Shown: positions 23,097 through 32,081, counted from the stretch's first letter. The stretch is 44,697 bases of DNA from Clostridiales bacterium (GCA_015069485.1 SVIM01000013.1:1-44697); one strand, 5' to 3'. Notes: generated by a model from the letters alone, not told the origin. A program made the numbers and translations.

Positions 23097-24449
23097 TTAC
23101 CTTTTTATTACCTTAACCTTGCCTTCGTAAACGCCAAAGGTATTTTTTGCGTTTATAAGTAAGGCTATTGCTTGCTTTGATATAATTTCCCCTGCCACGA
23201 CAACGGGCGTGCAAGGGGGAGAGATTCCTATATTTTCCGCGCTCATCCTTCCTTCGGCAAAGCGCAGGGGAACGAGCTCGAAATTATAATTGTTTACGGC
23301 GTATAAATAGCTATAAGTTCTGTCCGCCGAGGCAAAGGGCAATTTTTCGGTAAAATTGTTTACGCCCTGCTTTGCCGTTATAGCTAAAACCAAGTTTAAT
23401 TTTAAGGCGTCGAAATCGGATTTAGTAGTTTTTACAGAAAGGTAAAACAGTATATACCTATCGTTGAACATTTCGACGAAAATTCCGCGCTTTTCAAGCT
23501 CTAAAACTATTTCGTTGGGGGATATATTAAGGGGTTTGCAATCTAAAACGAGTTTAGTCCAGTCTTTAGTGGTGCAAAATTTTAGGCTTGTTAAAGTGTT
23601 TTTTAAGTCCTCAACCATAAATTTTACGGTCCAAATTGCTTCCCTGTTCTCCGCTAAAAATTTGTAGCCGTATTCCACCGACGCCATTATAGGATAGCTT
23701 GGCGAAGTGGTGCGGAAGATTGATAACGCCTCTTCCAAATAATTAAAAAGACCTTCCGTATTAGCGCAAATTAACGCGCCCTGCGTAAGGGTAGGTAGCG
23801 TTTTGTGCGCGCCGTCCACCCACATATCGGCATACACGCCGGCGTAGCCCGCCCTGTCGTCCTCAAAGGCAAGGTGCGCGCCGTGCGCTCCGTCCACCGC
23901 TAATATTTTTTTATAGCGTTTGCAAATTAAAGAATAATTAAACAGCGGAGCAATATTGCCGTAATAATCGGGGGAAGTGATTAAAATGCCCGCAACGGTG
24001 CTATCGTTTGCAAAAATTTTTTCCACCTCTTCCGTGTTAGGGGGCAAAAGCATACCCTCGCGCTCTTCCCCTTGCACGATAACGGGCTCTAAATTAAAAA
24101 GCCTACATCCGTTATACACGCTTTTGTGCGAGTTGCGCGCAACGATAACCTTTTTGCCGAATTTAGACATTGTGTAAAGCATTGCCATTACGCCCGAGGT
24201 AGAGCCGTCGGTGGAAATGTAAGCGCGCTTTGCGCCAACGATTTCGGCTAAATCCTGCTGGGCCTTTTTTATTGCGCCCGTGGGGCAATTTAAGTCGTCA
24301 GAATAGCTTAATTCGGTAATATCCATAGGGCAATTTGGAAAGACCATCCTAAAATCGCCCTTATTTTTGTGCCCCGGCATATGAAAACTTAAGTGAGTTT
24401 TATTTTTAAATGAATTTAAAATTTCTAAAATATAATTCGTTTGCTTCAT
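23097..24449 (-). CDS. Orn/Lys/Arg decarboxylase family PLP enzyme (YaaO/SpeA type)
   Basis: A 450-residue fold-I PLP enzyme. LSFHMPGHKNKG opens the core, AYISTDGSTSGVMAML binds the cofactor phosphate, and Lys in VDGAHKTLPTLTQGA is the Schiff-base residue, with DGAHGAH just before it. The family removes CO2 from arginine, lysine or ornithine in polyamine or acid-response pathways. The short form, without the N-terminal response-regulator-like wing domain, is typical of Bacillota. Neighbourhood with holB-ricT matches yaaO of B. subtilis. Substrate cannot be decided from sequence. Confidence 0.92.
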   Translation of the reverse strand: MKQTNYILEILNSFKNKTHLSFHMPGHKNKGDFRMVFPNCPMDITELSYSDDLNCPTGAIKKAQQDLAEIVGAKRAYISTDGSTSGVMAMLYTMSKFGKKVIVARNSHKSVYNGCRLFNLEPVIVQGEEREGMLLPPNTEEVEKIFANDSTVAGILITSPDYYGNIAPLFNYSLICKRYKKILAVDGAHGAHLAFEDDRAGYAGVYADMWVDGAHKTLPTLTQGALICANTEGLFNYLEEALSIFRTTSPSYPIMASVEYGYKFLAENREAIWTVKFMVEDLKNTLTSLKFCTTKDWTKLVLDCKPLNISPNEIVLELEKRGIFVEMFNDRYILFYLSVKTTKSDFDALKLNLVLAITAKQGVNNFTEKLPFASADRTYSYLYAVNNYNFELVPLRFAEGRMSAENIGISPPCTPVVVAGEIISKQAIALLINAKNTFGVYEGKVKVIKR

Positions 24450-24489
24450 ACGCGCAAAATTACCTTAAAATTAATGCTTTAAAACACGC

Positions 24490-24537
24490 GAAGCCCGACG
24501 CCCGTAAAACGCTTTCGTTCGGGTATAGTCGGGCTTC
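24490..24537 (-). terminator. Terminator after lysS
   Basis: GAAGCCCGAC / GTCGGGCTTC plus an inner CCCG/CGGG pairing makes a long stem between lysS and the decarboxylase gene. The minus-strand T-run is weak (GTGTTTTAAAG), so some read-through is possible. Confidence 0.6.
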
Positions 24538-24601
24538 AATTTATTATTTGATTAAATTTTGCAAGCCTTTTTGCGCCGTTGCGCCTTTAGCTTTTCAAAA
24601 T

Positions 24602-26113
24602 TTATTTTTTGGGCTTCATTGTGGGGAATAAAATAACGTCCCTTATAGTGGAGCTGTCGGTTAAAAGCATAACGAGTCTATCCAAGCCCAAACCTAAACC
24701 GCCTGTGGGGGGCAAGCCGTATTCGAGCGCGGTGATAAATTCTTCGTCGATTTGAGCGTTGCAACCGGGTTCTTTTGCTCTTTTTTCTTCGACCTGCTTA
24801 ATAAATCTTTGCTTTTGGTCGATAGGGTCGTTAAGCTCGGAGAAGGCGTTGCCAAATTCATGCGAGGCAATAAAGTATTCAAACCTTTCGGTAAACGCTT
24901 TATCGGTAGGCTTGCGCTTTGCCAAGGGGGAATTTTCTACGGGGTAGTCGTAGATGATGGTGGGTTGAACTAACTTATCTTCAACGAACGCTTCGAAAAG
25001 GGCGATTAAAACGTGCCCCTTGGTTGCTTCTTCGCCTTCGTCTACCTCAACGTGAAGGTCCTTTGCGACCTTGCGCGCTTCTTCGTCCGACTGCCATGCG
25101 TCGTAGTCTGCGCCACAATACTTTTTAACCGCTTCCTTCATAGTAAGTCTTTCCCAAGGCTTACCCATATCGATTTCTACGCCCTGATAGGTTATAACCG
25201 TGCTTCCGCAAACCTTTTCGGTAACGGTTTTATATAAATTTTCGATTAAGTCCATCATACCGATATAATCGGTGTACGCCTGATACATTTCGATAGAGGT
25301 AAATTCGGGGTTATGGAAGGCGTCCATACCTTCGTTTCTAAAAATTCTGCCAACCTCGTAAACCTTTTCAAGACCGCCAACGATAAGCCTTTTTAAGTAA
25401 AGCTCCGTTTCTATTCTTAAATACATATCGATATCCAAGGCGTTGTGCTTGGTTTTGAAGGGGCGAGCAGCCGCGCCGATTTCAAGGGTGGTTAAGGTGG
25501 GAGTATCTACCTCTAAATATCCCAAATTATCTAAATAAGCCCTAATTTCCTTTAAGATTTTAGAACGCTTTATAAAAGTTTCCTTAACCTCGGGATTTAC
25601 GATTAAATCCAAATCGCGCTGACGGTACTTAATGTCCATATCCCTTAAGCCGTGTTGCTTTTCGGGCAAGGGGCGAAGTGATTTTGAAAGCATTTCGATA
25701 TGATTACAGTGAATAGAAATTTCGCCCGTTTGCGTTTTGAAAACGTAACCGCGAACGCCTATAATATCGCCGATATCATAGTCCTTTTTGTACGCCATAT
25801 AGTCGCCTTCGCCAACGTCGTCGCGCTTGATGTATAACTGAATTAAGCCTTCCCTGTCGGAAATATGGGAAAAGGATGCCTTGCCCATAACGCGCCTAGA
25901 CATAAGGCGGCCTGCAAGCGAAACCTCTTTACCCTCCAACTCGTCAAAGCCTTCTTTTACCGATTTAGAATTTGCGGTTACCTCGTATTTAACCTTTTCG
26001 TAAGGGTTGTTGCCCTCCGAAATTAATTTTTGTAATTTTTCACGGCGGATTTGCGCCTGCTCTGCAAGCTTTTCCTGCTCTTCTTCCAAAGTTAAAATCT
26101 TTTCGTTTTCCAT
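24602..26113 (-). CDS. lysS: Lysyl-tRNA synthetase, class II
   Basis: Charges tRNA-Lys in the cytoplasm. The 503-residue chain has an N-terminal OB-fold anticodon-binding domain (about 50-150). The class II catalytic core follows: motif 2 in YEVGRIFRNEGMDAFHNPEFTS is visible as GRIFRNEG, and motif 3 as GLGLGLDRLVMLL. The coiled N-terminal extension LTLEEEQEKLAEQ is usual. It lies 71 bases after greA on the same strand, the common greA-lysS arrangement. Confidence 0.98.
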   Translation of the reverse strand: MENEKILTLEEEQEKLAEQAQIRREKLQKLISEGNNPYEKVKYEVTANSKSVKEGFDELEGKEVSLAGRLMSRRVMGKASFSHISDREGLIQLYIKRDDVGEGDYMAYKKDYDIGDIIGVRGYVFKTQTGEISIHCNHIEMLSKSLRPLPEKQHGLRDMDIKYRQRDLDLIVNPEVKETFIKRSKILKEIRAYLDNLGYLEVDTPTLTTLEIGAAARPFKTKHNALDIDMYLRIETELYLKRLIVGGLEKVYEVGRIFRNEGMDAFHNPEFTSIEMYQAYTDYIGMMDLIENLYKTVTEKVCGSTVITYQGVEIDMGKPWERLTMKEAVKKYCGADYDAWQSDEEARKVAKDLHVEVDEGEEATKGHVLIALFEAFVEDKLVQPTIIYDYPVENSPLAKRKPTDKAFTERFEYFIASHEFGNAFSELNDPIDQKQRFIKQVEEKRAKEPGCNAQIDEEFITALEYGLPPTGGLGLGLDRLVMLLTDSSTIRDVILFPTMKPKK

Positions 26114-26184
26114 ATCGTTGTACCCTTTTTAATCGATAATTTAAAATACTGCTTTTGCCCAGCCGTTATCCGTCTTGCAGAATT

Positions 26185-26658
26185 TTACGCAATTTCTTTA
26201 ATTTTTAAGATATAGCTAGTGCCGTTTAAAAGCTTAACGGTTACTTCGTCGCCAACCTTGTGCTTCATTAAAGCCGCGCCAACGGGGGATTCAATGCTTA
26301 TTTTGTTGTTGATAACGTCAACGTCGGTTACGGAAGTTAAGGTGTAGGTTGCCTCTTCTTCCATATCGGGGTCGTAAACGGTTACCTTAGAGCCGAGATG
26401 AACCGTGGAGTTATCGCAGCTTTCTTCTTCGATTACCGCGTTTTTAATTTGATATTCAAGCTCAATAATCTTGCCTTCGTTAGAGCGTTGCTCTTCGCGC
26501 GCAGCGTCGTATTCTGCGTTTTCAGATAAGTCGCCGTGGCTTCTTGCTTCCGCAATTCTTTCAATAATTTCAGGGCGCTTAACCTTTACTAAATAGTCAA
26601 GCTCCTTTTTTAAATCGTCGTAATTTTGTTTAGTCATGATGTACTGAGTATCTGCCAT
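26185..26658 (-). CDS. greA: Transcription elongation factor GreA
   Basis: Rescues backtracked RNA polymerase by stimulating transcript cleavage. The 157-residue length is typical. The N-terminal coiled coil carries ARSHGDLSENAEYDAAREEQ, with the acidic tip residues DLSENAEYD, and the C-terminal FKBP-like domain has SPVGAALMKHKVGDEV. The promoter lies immediately upstream. Probably co-transcribed with lysS. Confidence 0.98.
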   Translation of the reverse strand: MADTQYIMTKQNYDDLKKELDYLVKVKRPEIIERIAEARSHGDLSENAEYDAAREEQRSNEGKIIELEYQIKNAVIEEESCDNSTVHLGSKVTVYDPDMEEEATYTLTSVTDVDVINNKISIESPVGAALMKHKVGDEVTVKLLNGTSYILKIKEIA

Positions 26659-26743
26659 TTAATAAACCTCTTTTCGCCAAATTTGCTTCATATAATAACA
26701 AAAGTGATTCCGAAAAGTCGGAACCACGCTATTTTGCCTTAAT

Positions 26744-26772
26744 ATTATATATTTTATTTTACTGCTTGTCAA
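26744..26772 (-). promoter_or_regulatory. Promoter of greA-lysS
   Basis: Minus-strand TTGACA (26767-26772), exactly 17 bases, then TATAAT (26744-26749). The leader carries a small hairpin, GTTCCGACTTTTCGGAAT, at about 26706-26725. Confidence 0.85.
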
Positions 26773-26877
26773 GTTATTACGGGTTAAGTTAAAAATAATT
26801 TATTTATAAAACTGCGCCGTTTTTTGCTTAAATTATAGTAAAAACCCGCAAAAAATAGCGCAAATAAGGCAAAAAAA

Positions 26878-26903
26878 GGGGCAACGCGCTTTGCATTACC
26901 CCC
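26878..26903 (-). terminator. Terminator after the aminotransferase gene
   Basis: On the minus strand GGGGTAA...TTGCCCC is followed by TTTTTTT, 15 bases past the stop codon. Confidence 0.65.
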
Positions 26904-26917
26904 TATATATGCCGTAG

Positions 26918-28093
26918 TTATTCATTTTTTAACGAGTTTACGAACCTAGTTATTCTTGCAATAGCTTCGGTTAGCTTTGCCATAGAGGTCGCATACGAAC
27001 AGCGCACGTGCCACTTGCCCGCTTCGCCGAAGGCCGACCCGGGAACGACTGCAACCTTTTCTGCCATAAGTAATCTGTTTGCAAATTCTTCACCGTCCAA
27101 GCCCGTGGATTCTACGCAAGGGAACACGTAAAACGCGCCCTTTGGCTGAAAGCACTTTAAGCCCAAGGAGTTAAAGGCGTTTACCAAAAACCTACCGCGA
27201 CGGTTGTATTCCTCACGCATTTCCTCCACAACGGAAAAATCGTCCGAAAGCCCTTCGACGAGCGCGCCGTTTGCCGCGTGCTGGCTTACCCTTGGAGCGC
27301 ACATTATAGAGTATTGATGAATTTTAAACATAGCGTCGTCAATTTCGGGCGGGGCGCATACGAAGCCTATTCTCCAGCCCGTCATAGCAAACGCCTTTGA
27401 AAAGCCGTTAATAAGCACCGTTCGTTCGGCCATATCCCCTAACGAAGCGATAGAAACATGCTTTCCTATATAGGTTAATTCTGCGTAAATTTCGTCGGAA
27501 ATTACAAGCAAATCGTGCTTTTTAATAACGGGAATAATTGCTTCTAACTGCTCCTTGGTCATAATTGCGCCCGTGGGATTGTTGGGGTATGCAACTATTA
27601 TCGCCTTGGTTTTTTCGGTTATTTTTTCTTCGATTTGCTCGGGGGTTAAAATAAAGTCGTTATCGGCGATACAGTTTACCGTTACGGGCGTTCCACCTGC
27701 AAGCACGACGCTTGGCGCATAGGAAACGTAGCAAGGCTCGGGCACTAAAATTTCGTCCCCTATCTCGCAAATTGCCCTAAGGCATAAATCAATCGCTTCG
27801 CTTGCGCCGACGGTAACCAAGGTGTTCTCGGGGGAATATTCCACGCCGAAACGGCACTTTAAGTACTTACAGATATTTTCGCGAAGCTCGGGCAAGCCCC
27901 TGTTGCCGGTGTACTGCGTAAGCCCGCGCTTGATGGAGCGAATTGCCGTATCTCTTATTCCCCAAGGGGTAATAAAATCAGGCTCGCCCACGCCGAGGGA
28001 AATTGCATCCTGCATTTCGCTGACGATATCGAAAAATTTTCTTATTCCGCTGGGCTTTAAGTTACCAGCTCTTTTATTAACAAAGTTTCTCAT
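26918..28093 (-). CDS. Class I/II aminotransferase, AlaT-like
   Basis: A 391-residue PLP aminotransferase: SLGVGEPDF near the start, GASEAIDLCLRA, YPNNPTGA, SDEIYAEL, and the Schiff-base Lys in NGFSKAFAMTGWRIG. All are hallmarks of the aspartate/alanine aminotransferase subgroup I. The Lrp/AsnC gene directly upstream recalls alaR-alaT (yugG-yugH) of B. subtilis, so alanine synthesis from pyruvate is a reasonable guess. Branched-chain or aromatic substrates cannot be excluded. The ribosome site is weak (AAAAGGTTG). Confidence 0.88.
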   Translation of the reverse strand: MRNFVNKRAGNLKPSGIRKFFDIVSEMQDAISLGVGEPDFITPWGIRDTAIRSIKRGLTQYTGNRGLPELRENICKYLKCRFGVEYSPENTLVTVGASEAIDLCLRAICEIGDEILVPEPCYVSYAPSVVLAGGTPVTVNCIADNDFILTPEQIEEKITEKTKAIIVAYPNNPTGAIMTKEQLEAIIPVIKKHDLLVISDEIYAELTYIGKHVSIASLGDMAERTVLINGFSKAFAMTGWRIGFVCAPPEIDDAMFKIHQYSIMCAPRVSQHAANGALVEGLSDDFSVVEEMREEYNRRGRFLVNAFNSLGLKCFQPKGAFYVFPCVESTGLDGEEFANRLLMAEKVAVVPGSAFGEAGKWHVRCSYATSMAKLTEAIARITRFVNSLKNE

Positions 28094-28213
28094 TTTTTAA
28101 CAACCTTTTGCACAGCAAAAAATTTAACGGCGTCAAAGCTTATATATAAACTGCGTTTTTTGCAATTTAAAGCGTAGCCTGCGCCGTGTTTAACCTTAAA
28201 ATAGCAATTTGCC

Positions 28214-28705
28214 TTAAGGTTGCACGGAAAGCCTTACGCTTTCTTGCTCGGGCTTCGTTATTACGCCCTCTACCTTATATCTTTTTAATATAAAGTGGGT
28301 GGCGGTTGCAATAACGCCGTCGTAGGTGGAAATTCTTTCGGAAACGAAGCGAGAAACGCTTTTTAAGGATTTACCCTTAACTATTACCGCTAAATCGTAC
28401 GCGCCAGACATTAAATAAAGGTTTTGCACTTCGGGAAGAGCGGCAACCTCGTCTGCAATTTTATCAAAGCCGTGTCTGCGTTGGGGGGTTACCTTAACCT
28501 CTATTAAGGCTTCTACCGTGTCGTCCTCTACGGTGTCGGTGTTTACGATTGCCGTATAGCCGACTATAATTCCCCTATCTTCAAGGCTTTTAATTTTTTT
28601 GGTAGCGTCCGCCTCTTCAATGCCGAGCATAACGGCTATTTCCTTTGCAGTAGTTCTTGCATCAGAAGAAAGTATTGCTAAAATATCCTTTTCCCATTTT
28701 TCCAT
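28214..28705 (-). CDS. Lrp/AsnC family transcription regulator
   Basis: A 163-residue regulator. The N-terminal winged HTH has KEIAVMLGIEEADATKKIKSLEDRGII at residues 20-47. The RAM ligand-binding domain follows, with LIEVKVTPQ and VQNLYLMSGAYDLAVIVKGKS. The C-terminus has a short extension. Its position 121 bases upstream of the aminotransferase, on the same strand, supports local control of that gene in response to an amino acid (AlaR-like; inference). GGGGACG precedes the ATG. Confidence 0.92.
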   Translation of the reverse strand: MEKWEKDILAILSSDARTTAKEIAVMLGIEEADATKKIKSLEDRGIIVGYTAIVNTDTVEDDTVEALIEVKVTPQRRHGFDKIADEVAALPEVQNLYLMSGAYDLAVIVKGKSLKSVSRFVSERISTYDGVIATATHFILKRYKVEGVITKPEQESVRLSVQP

Positions 28706-28871
28706 ATTTTCGTCCCCTTTGGGTGTTTTGATTTATTTTATCTTTTTTTTTGCAAATTGTCAATAAGTATTTATAAAAACCGTTGAATTTTGAAGCAAAA
28801 GCGGTTATAATTAATTGCGTAGCAAAAATTTGCGCCTGTTTTGCGCGCATTATTTAGCGTTGGAGAAGGTT

Positions 28872-29132
28872 ATGTTTAAAATTTGGGCAAAAATTATTAA
28901 GGACGGAAAAATAGTAAAGCAGCTTACCTACGAAAGGGAGGAAAAGCTTACCTATTCGCACTTTTTTACCTACCTTTGCGATATTTGCGAAGGGCTTGAT
29001 ATTTGCACGCCCGTGCTTTTAAAAAATCATATTTTCGACTTTGCGAAATTTTCTACCGTGCGCTTTATTGCAAGGGATTTTGCCGAAAGCATTGATTTTG
29101 ATAAATTAGTTTTAGACAACATACTTTTATAA
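28872..29132 (+). CDS. Conserved small protein of unknown function
   Basis: An 86-residue soluble protein starting MFKIWAKIIKDGKIVKQ, behind GGAGAAGGTT; an upstream in-frame start adds 19 residues but lacks a ribosome site. The sequence alternates basic/aromatic strands with an HFFTYLCDICEGLDICTPVLL segment and an acidic C-terminus. It resembles short conserved hypothetical proteins of Clostridia, but I know no function or domain name. It is divergent from the Lrp gene and ends at a hairpin. Confidence 0.75.
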   Translation: MFKIWAKIIKDGKIVKQLTYEREEKLTYSHFFTYLCDICEGLDICTPVLLKNHIFDFAKFSTVRFIARDFAESIDFDKLVLDNILL

Positions 29133-29136
29133 ATTA

Positions 29137-29165
29137 AGTCGCATACTGATACTATGCGACTTTCC
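29137..29165 (+). terminator. Hairpin after the 86-aa gene
   Basis: AGTCGCATA / TATGCGACT with a seven-base loop is followed by TTCCGTTTATTTTT. It begins a few bases after the stop codon. The 3' arm contains the ATG of the next, doubtful ORF. Confidence 0.6.
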
Positions 29166-29360
29166 GTTTATTTTTGCTTAATAAATTTGATTATTTTGGG
29201 CATATGTGGGGGTATATTTGCTTTTACGGGCTTTAATTTGCTCCTTTTTTTGTGCCTTGGAAATATTTTAATTTACAAAAGCGTACTCTCCGTTTTTGCC
29301 GTTTGCGCCCTGTTTTTAATTTTTGCTACGGTAAAAATTTTGCCGAGATATAAAATTTAG
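29154..29360 (+). CDS. Possible two-TM membrane peptide
   Basis: A 68-residue ORF, almost wholly hydrophobic, with two predicted helices (about 5-25 and 28-60) and a basic end (LPRYKI). Its only ATG lies within a terminator stem and has no ribosome site, which argues against efficient translation. Its membrane-protein-like composition and its place before a membrane protein gene on the same strand are the reasons for listing it. Confidence 0.35.
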   Translation: MRLSVYFCLINLIILGICGGIFAFTGFNLLLFLCLGNILIYKSVLSVFAVCALFLIFATVKILPRYKI

Positions 29361-29376
29361 TTTTTTTGTTGCGATT

Positions 29377-30069
29377 ATGAAAAAGAGCCTTTCTACGATT
29401 TTAAAAATTTTAACCGTCGTGGCGTCCTTATTAGGGGTAACGCTTGCGCTTGCCCGCGCCGAGCTTGACGGCTACCACCCTTGGTGGACTCGCCTTTTGT
29501 ACTTTACCAACCTTTCAAATATTTGGATTGGGCTGTGCATGGGCGTGCTTTTAATTTTTTCGGCAACCGACTATAACGGCGTGTGGAAGAAAAGATTTTA
29601 CACCCTAAAATTCGTTTTTACCGTTTCGATTGCAATAACGGCTATCGTGTTCTGCGCGTTGCTTGCGCCCTTTGCGGAGGAGGACTATAACGCTTGGTCC
29701 TTTGCCAACCTGCTAACGCATATATTTGCCCCCGCCTTTGCAATTAGCGACTTCTTTTTAGACGATTACCCCCTACATATGCGGGGGTTAAAGCCACTTT
29801 ATTCGACAATTCCTCCCCTTATCTATTTTGTTTTTTCAATAATTTTAGGCGCGCTTGGGGTGGACTTTGGCAGGGGCGTTACCTACCCTTACTTCTTTTT
29901 GGACTTTAATACCCCTGCGGGATTTTTCGGCTTCGTACCTGCCGAGCCAAGGCCGTATATCGGCGCTTTTTATTGGATTTTAGTGCTTTTAATTTTGGTT
30001 TTGCTGTTAGGCTGGGCGTTCGCCGTATTAAAAAGCAAAACGGCAAAAAAGCACGCTCAACACGAATAA
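29377..30069 (+). CDS. Pr6Pr family integral membrane protein
   Basis: A 230-residue protein with about six membrane helices. The family features are the TNLSNIW motif after the first loop, the LLTHIFAPAFAISDFFLDD segment with a conserved His, and IYFVFSIILGALG followed by YPYFFLD. It ends in a Lys-rich tail. The Pr6Pr family has no established biochemical role. There is little Shine-Dalgarno match before the ATG. Confidence 0.75.
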   Translation: MKKSLSTILKILTVVASLLGVTLALARAELDGYHPWWTRLLYFTNLSNIWIGLCMGVLLIFSATDYNGVWKKRFYTLKFVFTVSIAITAIVFCALLAPFAEEDYNAWSFANLLTHIFAPAFAISDFFLDDYPLHMRGLKPLYSTIPPLIYFVFSIILGALGVDFGRGVTYPYFFLDFNTPAGFFGFVPAEPRPYIGAFYWILVLLILVLLLGWAFAVLKSKTAKKHAQHE

Positions 30070-30084
30070 AATATAAGGTAAGGC

Positions 30085-30300
30085 GTATGCAATGGCAATA
30101 GCCTTGCCCGTGCTAAAACCATACGGTTTAGTATGCGATATGGCGCGCATTTCACGAAGAAATAATGTAATAAATGCAGGTAAAGGCAATATCCTTGCCC
30201 GTGCGAAGCCTTGCACTTTAAATAAAAACACTAAATAAATACGCGATAAAGGCGCGCAAAAGCGGTTTCCTTGCCCACGCAAAGCCTTGCACTTAAATTG
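30085..30300. repeat. Degenerate repeats between convergent genes
   Basis: Three related segments containing CCTTGCCCGTGC or CCTTGCCCACGC, with GAAGCCTTGCACTT(T)AA in the last two, are spaced by 80-90 bp. A fragment GCGCGCATTTCACGA matches the hairpin arrays at 12327 and 18820. A minus-strand ORF crosses the area, but its composition is repeat-derived and I do not accept it. Confidence 0.5.
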
Positions 30301-30331
30301 AAAAAGTGCGCGCAAAAACGGCTCGGCTAAC

Positions 30332-31585
30332 TTACACGCTTTCCACGCTTATGCTTGCGCCCGTTAGCGCGCTTTGATAGGTTACCCAATAGCCGACGCT
30401 TGTTATTTTGTCGCGCTCGGCAGGGATAAAGGTTGCCATACCCTTTAAGCTTTTAGGCGGTGCCTTGGCGTTTTTAGTAGGTACGCCGTAGCATAAATAT
30501 TCCGGCTTTTCGCCCGAATAAATTACGCCGAATACATAAAATTTACCGTCGCCGTAATTGATTTTTACCCACCGTGAATTTTGCACCACTTGGCACAAAT
30601 TTTCTTCTTTAGGGAAGGAAGAAAGCACCCTTTCAACCTCCTCCTTTACCTCCTCGTAAAAGGGCTTCCCCGTGGCAAAGGTGGGCGTTTCCCCCCATAT
30701 ATTGCCTATCGAATTACTTTTTTGCAATAAATTTTCGCTATCTAAAGGGGCAGGCCTTGTTAAAGCGCCTTGCCCTTTTTTATTTTTGCCGTTTTGGATA
30801 GGGCTATCGTCCGCCTCATCATCACAAGCCGTAGCCCCGTCTTTTTTTTGCGCTTTATTTTGTTTAGAAGCGCCACTCTCCTTATAAGTATCGTCGTATT
30901 CAAAATAATCGTCCTCCGCAATCGCCTCGTCGTCGTAGGGCGATTTTTCTTCTATTTTTTTAACTAAATCTTGCGCACCTTGCCTTTTATTTTCACTTTC
31001 CGCACCTTGCCCACTTTGCACGCCCTCCGTATCCTGCGCAACGGCTTGCCTTTTATTTTCGCTTTCCGCATCCTTACTATCGCATGCAACGCCGTCGCCG
31101 TTATCGCCTTTTTTTATCGGCTCAACTTGCACGCCTTGCCCACCTTGCGCGCCTTGCCCACCTTGCGCGCCTTGCCCACCTTGCGCGCTTTTACCTTGGG
31201 CTTTGCCTTTAATAATTTTTTCCTTTTCGGCAATATAGTTGGGTAAGGTGGCAAGATTTTTTGAATAATTACCGCATACTGCCGCGGCAATTGGCAAAAC
31301 GCCCTTATGTACGAAGCAAATCATAGCGCAAAAGCCGTTTACCGTTTCCACCTCGCTTTCCCCCTCGAAAAAGCCGTTTTCCACCAAAACGGTGCGCTTG
31401 CCGTCGGACACGGCGCACACTAACCGACCTTCCGAAAGGGGCGCAAAGTTTATGTAAGTTACCTCCACCTTTAACCTTGTGGCGTATTTTTCGCACTTGA
31501 TTATACCCGAAAGCTCTTCGCCGTTAGCCGAAAACCCCTGCCTTAAAGTTTTTATTATTGCTATGTTTTTAGAAAAGACGCTCAT
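30332..31585 (-). CDS. Unrecognised protein with a Gly/Gln repeat linker
   Basis: A 417-residue, apparently cytoplasmic protein in three parts. The N-terminal part (1-130) is beta-rich and compact. The long, charged, low-complexity middle (130-300) includes four GGQGAQ-type hexapeptide repeats, two SENKRQ copies and an acidic EDDYFEYDD patch. The C-terminal part (about 310-417) is a compact domain with YVFGVIYSGEKPEYLCYGVP and ends in VGYWVTYQSALTGASISVES. I recognise no catalytic motif. The terminal domains flanking a disordered linker suggest a scaffold or adaptor, which is inference. AGGGGATA precedes the ATG. Confidence 0.7.
   Translation of the reverse strand: MSVFSKNIAIIKTLRQGFSANGEELSGIIKCEKYATRLKVEVTYINFAPLSEGRLVCAVSDGKRTVLVENGFFEGESEVETVNGFCAMICFVHKGVLPIAAAVCGNYSKNLATLPNYIAEKEKIIKGKAQGKSAQGGQGAQGGQGAQGGQGVQVEPIKKGDNGDGVACDSKDAESENKRQAVAQDTEGVQSGQGAESENKRQGAQDLVKKIEEKSPYDDEAIAEDDYFEYDDTYKESGASKQNKAQKKDGATACDDEADDSPIQNGKNKKGQGALTRPAPLDSENLLQKSNSIGNIWGETPTFATGKPFYEEVKEEVERVLSSFPKEENLCQVVQNSRWVKINYGDGKFYVFGVIYSGEKPEYLCYGVPTKNAKAPPKSLKGMATFIPAERDKITSVGYWVTYQSALTGASISVESV
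31131..31190 (-). repeat. 18-bp in-frame coding repeat
   Basis: Three to four near-identical 18-bp units (on the plus strand GCGCCTTGCCCACCTT plus GC) encode the GGQGAQ hexapeptides. Copy number may vary by slippage without breaking the reading frame. Confidence 0.75.
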
Positions 31586-31964
31586 ATTATCCCCTTGCTT
31601 TTAAAAAACCGCCAAAATTACGGCTTTTTGCAATTATTAGCTTACCCGTTGCCAAAGCGCGCAACGCAACTTCGTTTAACGGCGCACTATACAACGGCGC
31701 GCGCTATAAACGGCTTGCGCGTTATGCGCTATATATCTGCGCGCGCTAAAATTTGCGCTATGCGCTAAAAGCCGACGAAAACGGTATTTTTACGGCTTTG
31801 CCAAAATGTAGGCTATACGCCAAGCCTTTTTTTAATAATACGAAAAATTTTTGCACATATTATATATGAATATGTATTTTTAGCGATTATTTTGTAATAA
31901 TTACAAACTTTTAATAAAAAGAGCATAAAAATTTATATCGGCGGAATTTTTTTATTTTATTCAG
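31586..31964. other. Intergenic region with GCGC-rich low-complexity sequence
   Basis: The region between the Gly/Gln-linker gene and the pckG promoter. From 31650 to 31790 it is full of GCGC/GCGCGC words (GCGCGCTATA, TGCGCTATGCGCTAAAA), giving several overlapping weak hairpins. I see no gene, and nothing further in 31800-31960 beyond AT-rich spacer. Confidence 0.6.
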
Positions 31965-32062
31965 TTGATTTTGCTTTGATATTTTTGCTATAATTATAAT
32001 GACCAAAAAGTTTAAATTTTTGCCGAAGGCAAGGCGTTTAGCGACTAAACTGCCCTTTGGCA
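31965..32062 (+). promoter_or_regulatory. pckG promoter and leader stem-loop
   Basis: TTGATT (31965-31970), 18 bases and TATAAT (31989-31994). The leader at about 32023-32062 folds as GCCGAAGG...CCTTTGGC with an inner GTTTAG-CGA-CTAAAC hairpin, ending 20 bases before the ATG. Confidence 0.55.
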
Positions 32063-32081
32063 TTTGAATAAGGAGAAAATT

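Noticed and set aside
30028-30315. 95-aa minus-strand ORF between convergent genes
   Set aside because: It is composed of intergenic repeat sequence, overlaps the end of the Pr6Pr gene on the opposite strand, and has no ribosome site.
32064-32081. TTG start for pckG
   Set aside because: It overlaps the AAGGAG ribosome site of the ATG at 32082, which gives the normal N-terminus.
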